Source: Mactromeris polynyma (taxonomy: Eukaryota; Mollusca; Bivalvia; Venerida; Mactridae). Taken from it: a stretch of DNA of 64,000 nt. A model generated the notes under the pieces. It was not told the DNA's origin and ran no database searches. It saw nothing but the letters and a program-made list of their open reading frames with translations. The DNA is taken from positions 496,001 through 560,000 of the forward strand of contig JASFXZ010000016.1 of assembly GCA_032209605.1 (NCBI GenBank), in the 5' to 3' direction. Shown here in pieces: positions 63,409 to 64,000 of the stretch. Positions within the stretch are counted from its first letter, which is position 1. Each line of letters begins with the position of its first letter. Made by a program: the position numbers and the translations under genes.

Positions 63409-63750
63409 ATTTTAATAGATTCAGTCTGTATGTGCATCAACCCCGTATACAAACAGAACGCTAAGAGAAATCAAATCCAACGTAATGAAAGATATTGTTA
63501 ATGTTGTACTTAAATGATTTAGAAGATGAATTTCACTTTACGTGCATATGTCCGTGATTCGAACTTATAAATAGGTAATATATTAATACATTATTTCAAA
63601 AGACCTGTTATGCTAATTATTTTAGATAGACTTCATTCAAAAGAGAGAAAAAAAGAATATATAACTTGGCCTTATTTACTAAACTCGCACTTAAGGTAAG
63701 GCCACCCTAATGAGAATGTTTTCGAATCATTTGGAACACCTTCGTCAATA
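63409..63750. other. No gene seen
   Basis: AT-rich spacer; a 75-codon frame overlapping the end of the hAT-like element is chance. Confidence 0.4.
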
Positions 63751-63751
63751 T

Positions 63752-63823
63752 CAATCCTTAGCCTATGTGTTAAGCTTCTTGCCTTACATGCGAAAGGTCC
63801 TGGTTTCAAATGCCCGCTAGGCC
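63752..63823 (+). pseudogene. tRNA-Val(TAC)-like pseudogene
   Basis: TTGCCTTACATGCGAAAGGTCCTGG resembles a tRNA-Val anticodon arm to T-stem: a CTTACAT loop with anticodon TAC inside a mostly paired stem. It continues TTTCAAATGCC as a damaged B box and CTAGGCC as a 3' acceptor. The 5' acceptor strand does not pair well, so it is a pseudogene or SINE head. Confidence 0.45.
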
Positions 63824-64000
63824 CAATTTTTTCTCTTTGCTTTTTTCATGACATTTCTTGTTTTCAGACTGTTTTGCAAGAAAATTGATATAAAATTATA
63901 AAATAAAAGTTAATGTCAATTGGTTTCTAAAACAGCACATTTCTCCAAAGTTTGATAATTCTGCAAGGCAAAATTTAATACATTCATATAACATGATATT

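Overview
The window is AT-rich eukaryotic DNA: one clear multi-exon gene with GT..AG introns, long stretches without open reading frames, and a heavy load of minisatellites, tRNA-headed SINEs and DNA transposons with their short non-autonomous relatives. An animal is certain from the gene families (an FBXO39-like F-box protein, a seven-helix receptor, an NIT-domain guanylate cyclase, animal-type Tc1, mariner and PIF/Harbinger transposases). A bivalve or closely related mollusc is the best guess, from the SINE body, the dispersed repeats near 21.5, 37.3 and 41.8 kb and the NIT-cyclase architecture. That taxonomic step rests on recall, not on a search.

Layout. 0-2.4 kb: 68-bp minisatellite. 4.3-5.3 kb (+): intronless orphan GPCR-like gene with a polyA signal at 5753. 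6.47-7.46 kb: CpG-dense 35-bp array. 8.44-9.88 kb: Tc1-like element with a broken transposase (-). 14.6-17 kb: two small inverted-repeat elements and a 30-bp array. 17.9-19.5 kb: a second, nearly intact Tc1-like element (+) of the same family. 23.3-24.4 kb: a PIF/Harbinger derivative keeping only the N-terminal transposase region. 25.1-27.4 kb: 18-bp minisatellite that fakes very long ORFs on both strands. 30.5-31 kb: 21-bp array. 32.5-37 kb: SINEs and a fossil mariner (-). 39.77-40.17 kb (+): an intact ORF with a complete I-PpoI-type His-Cys box. 42.2-43.4 kb: minisatellite whose two parts carry the same core in opposite orientation. 46.56-47.74 kb (+): FBXO39-like gene. 50.6-51.75 kb: 60-bp polypyrimidine array. 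51.8-59.95 kb (+): NIT-domain receptor guanylate cyclase, for which seven coding exons join in one frame. 60-64 kb: SINE, MITE and hAT-like debris.

The four host-type genes show no functional link; this is a eukaryotic neighbourhood, not an operon. The strongest biological observations are (1) the guanylate cyclase, whose substrate-specifying residues are kept but whose first metal-binding Asp is Ser, so it may be a pseudo-cyclase or use altered metal binding; (2) the His-Cys-box endonuclease ORF, in which spacing of the zinc ligands and catalytic His/Asn matches I-PpoI; (3) the orphan receptor lacking DRY and NPxxY. The rest is mainly transposon and satellite biology, including several elements whose ends and target duplications can be read directly.
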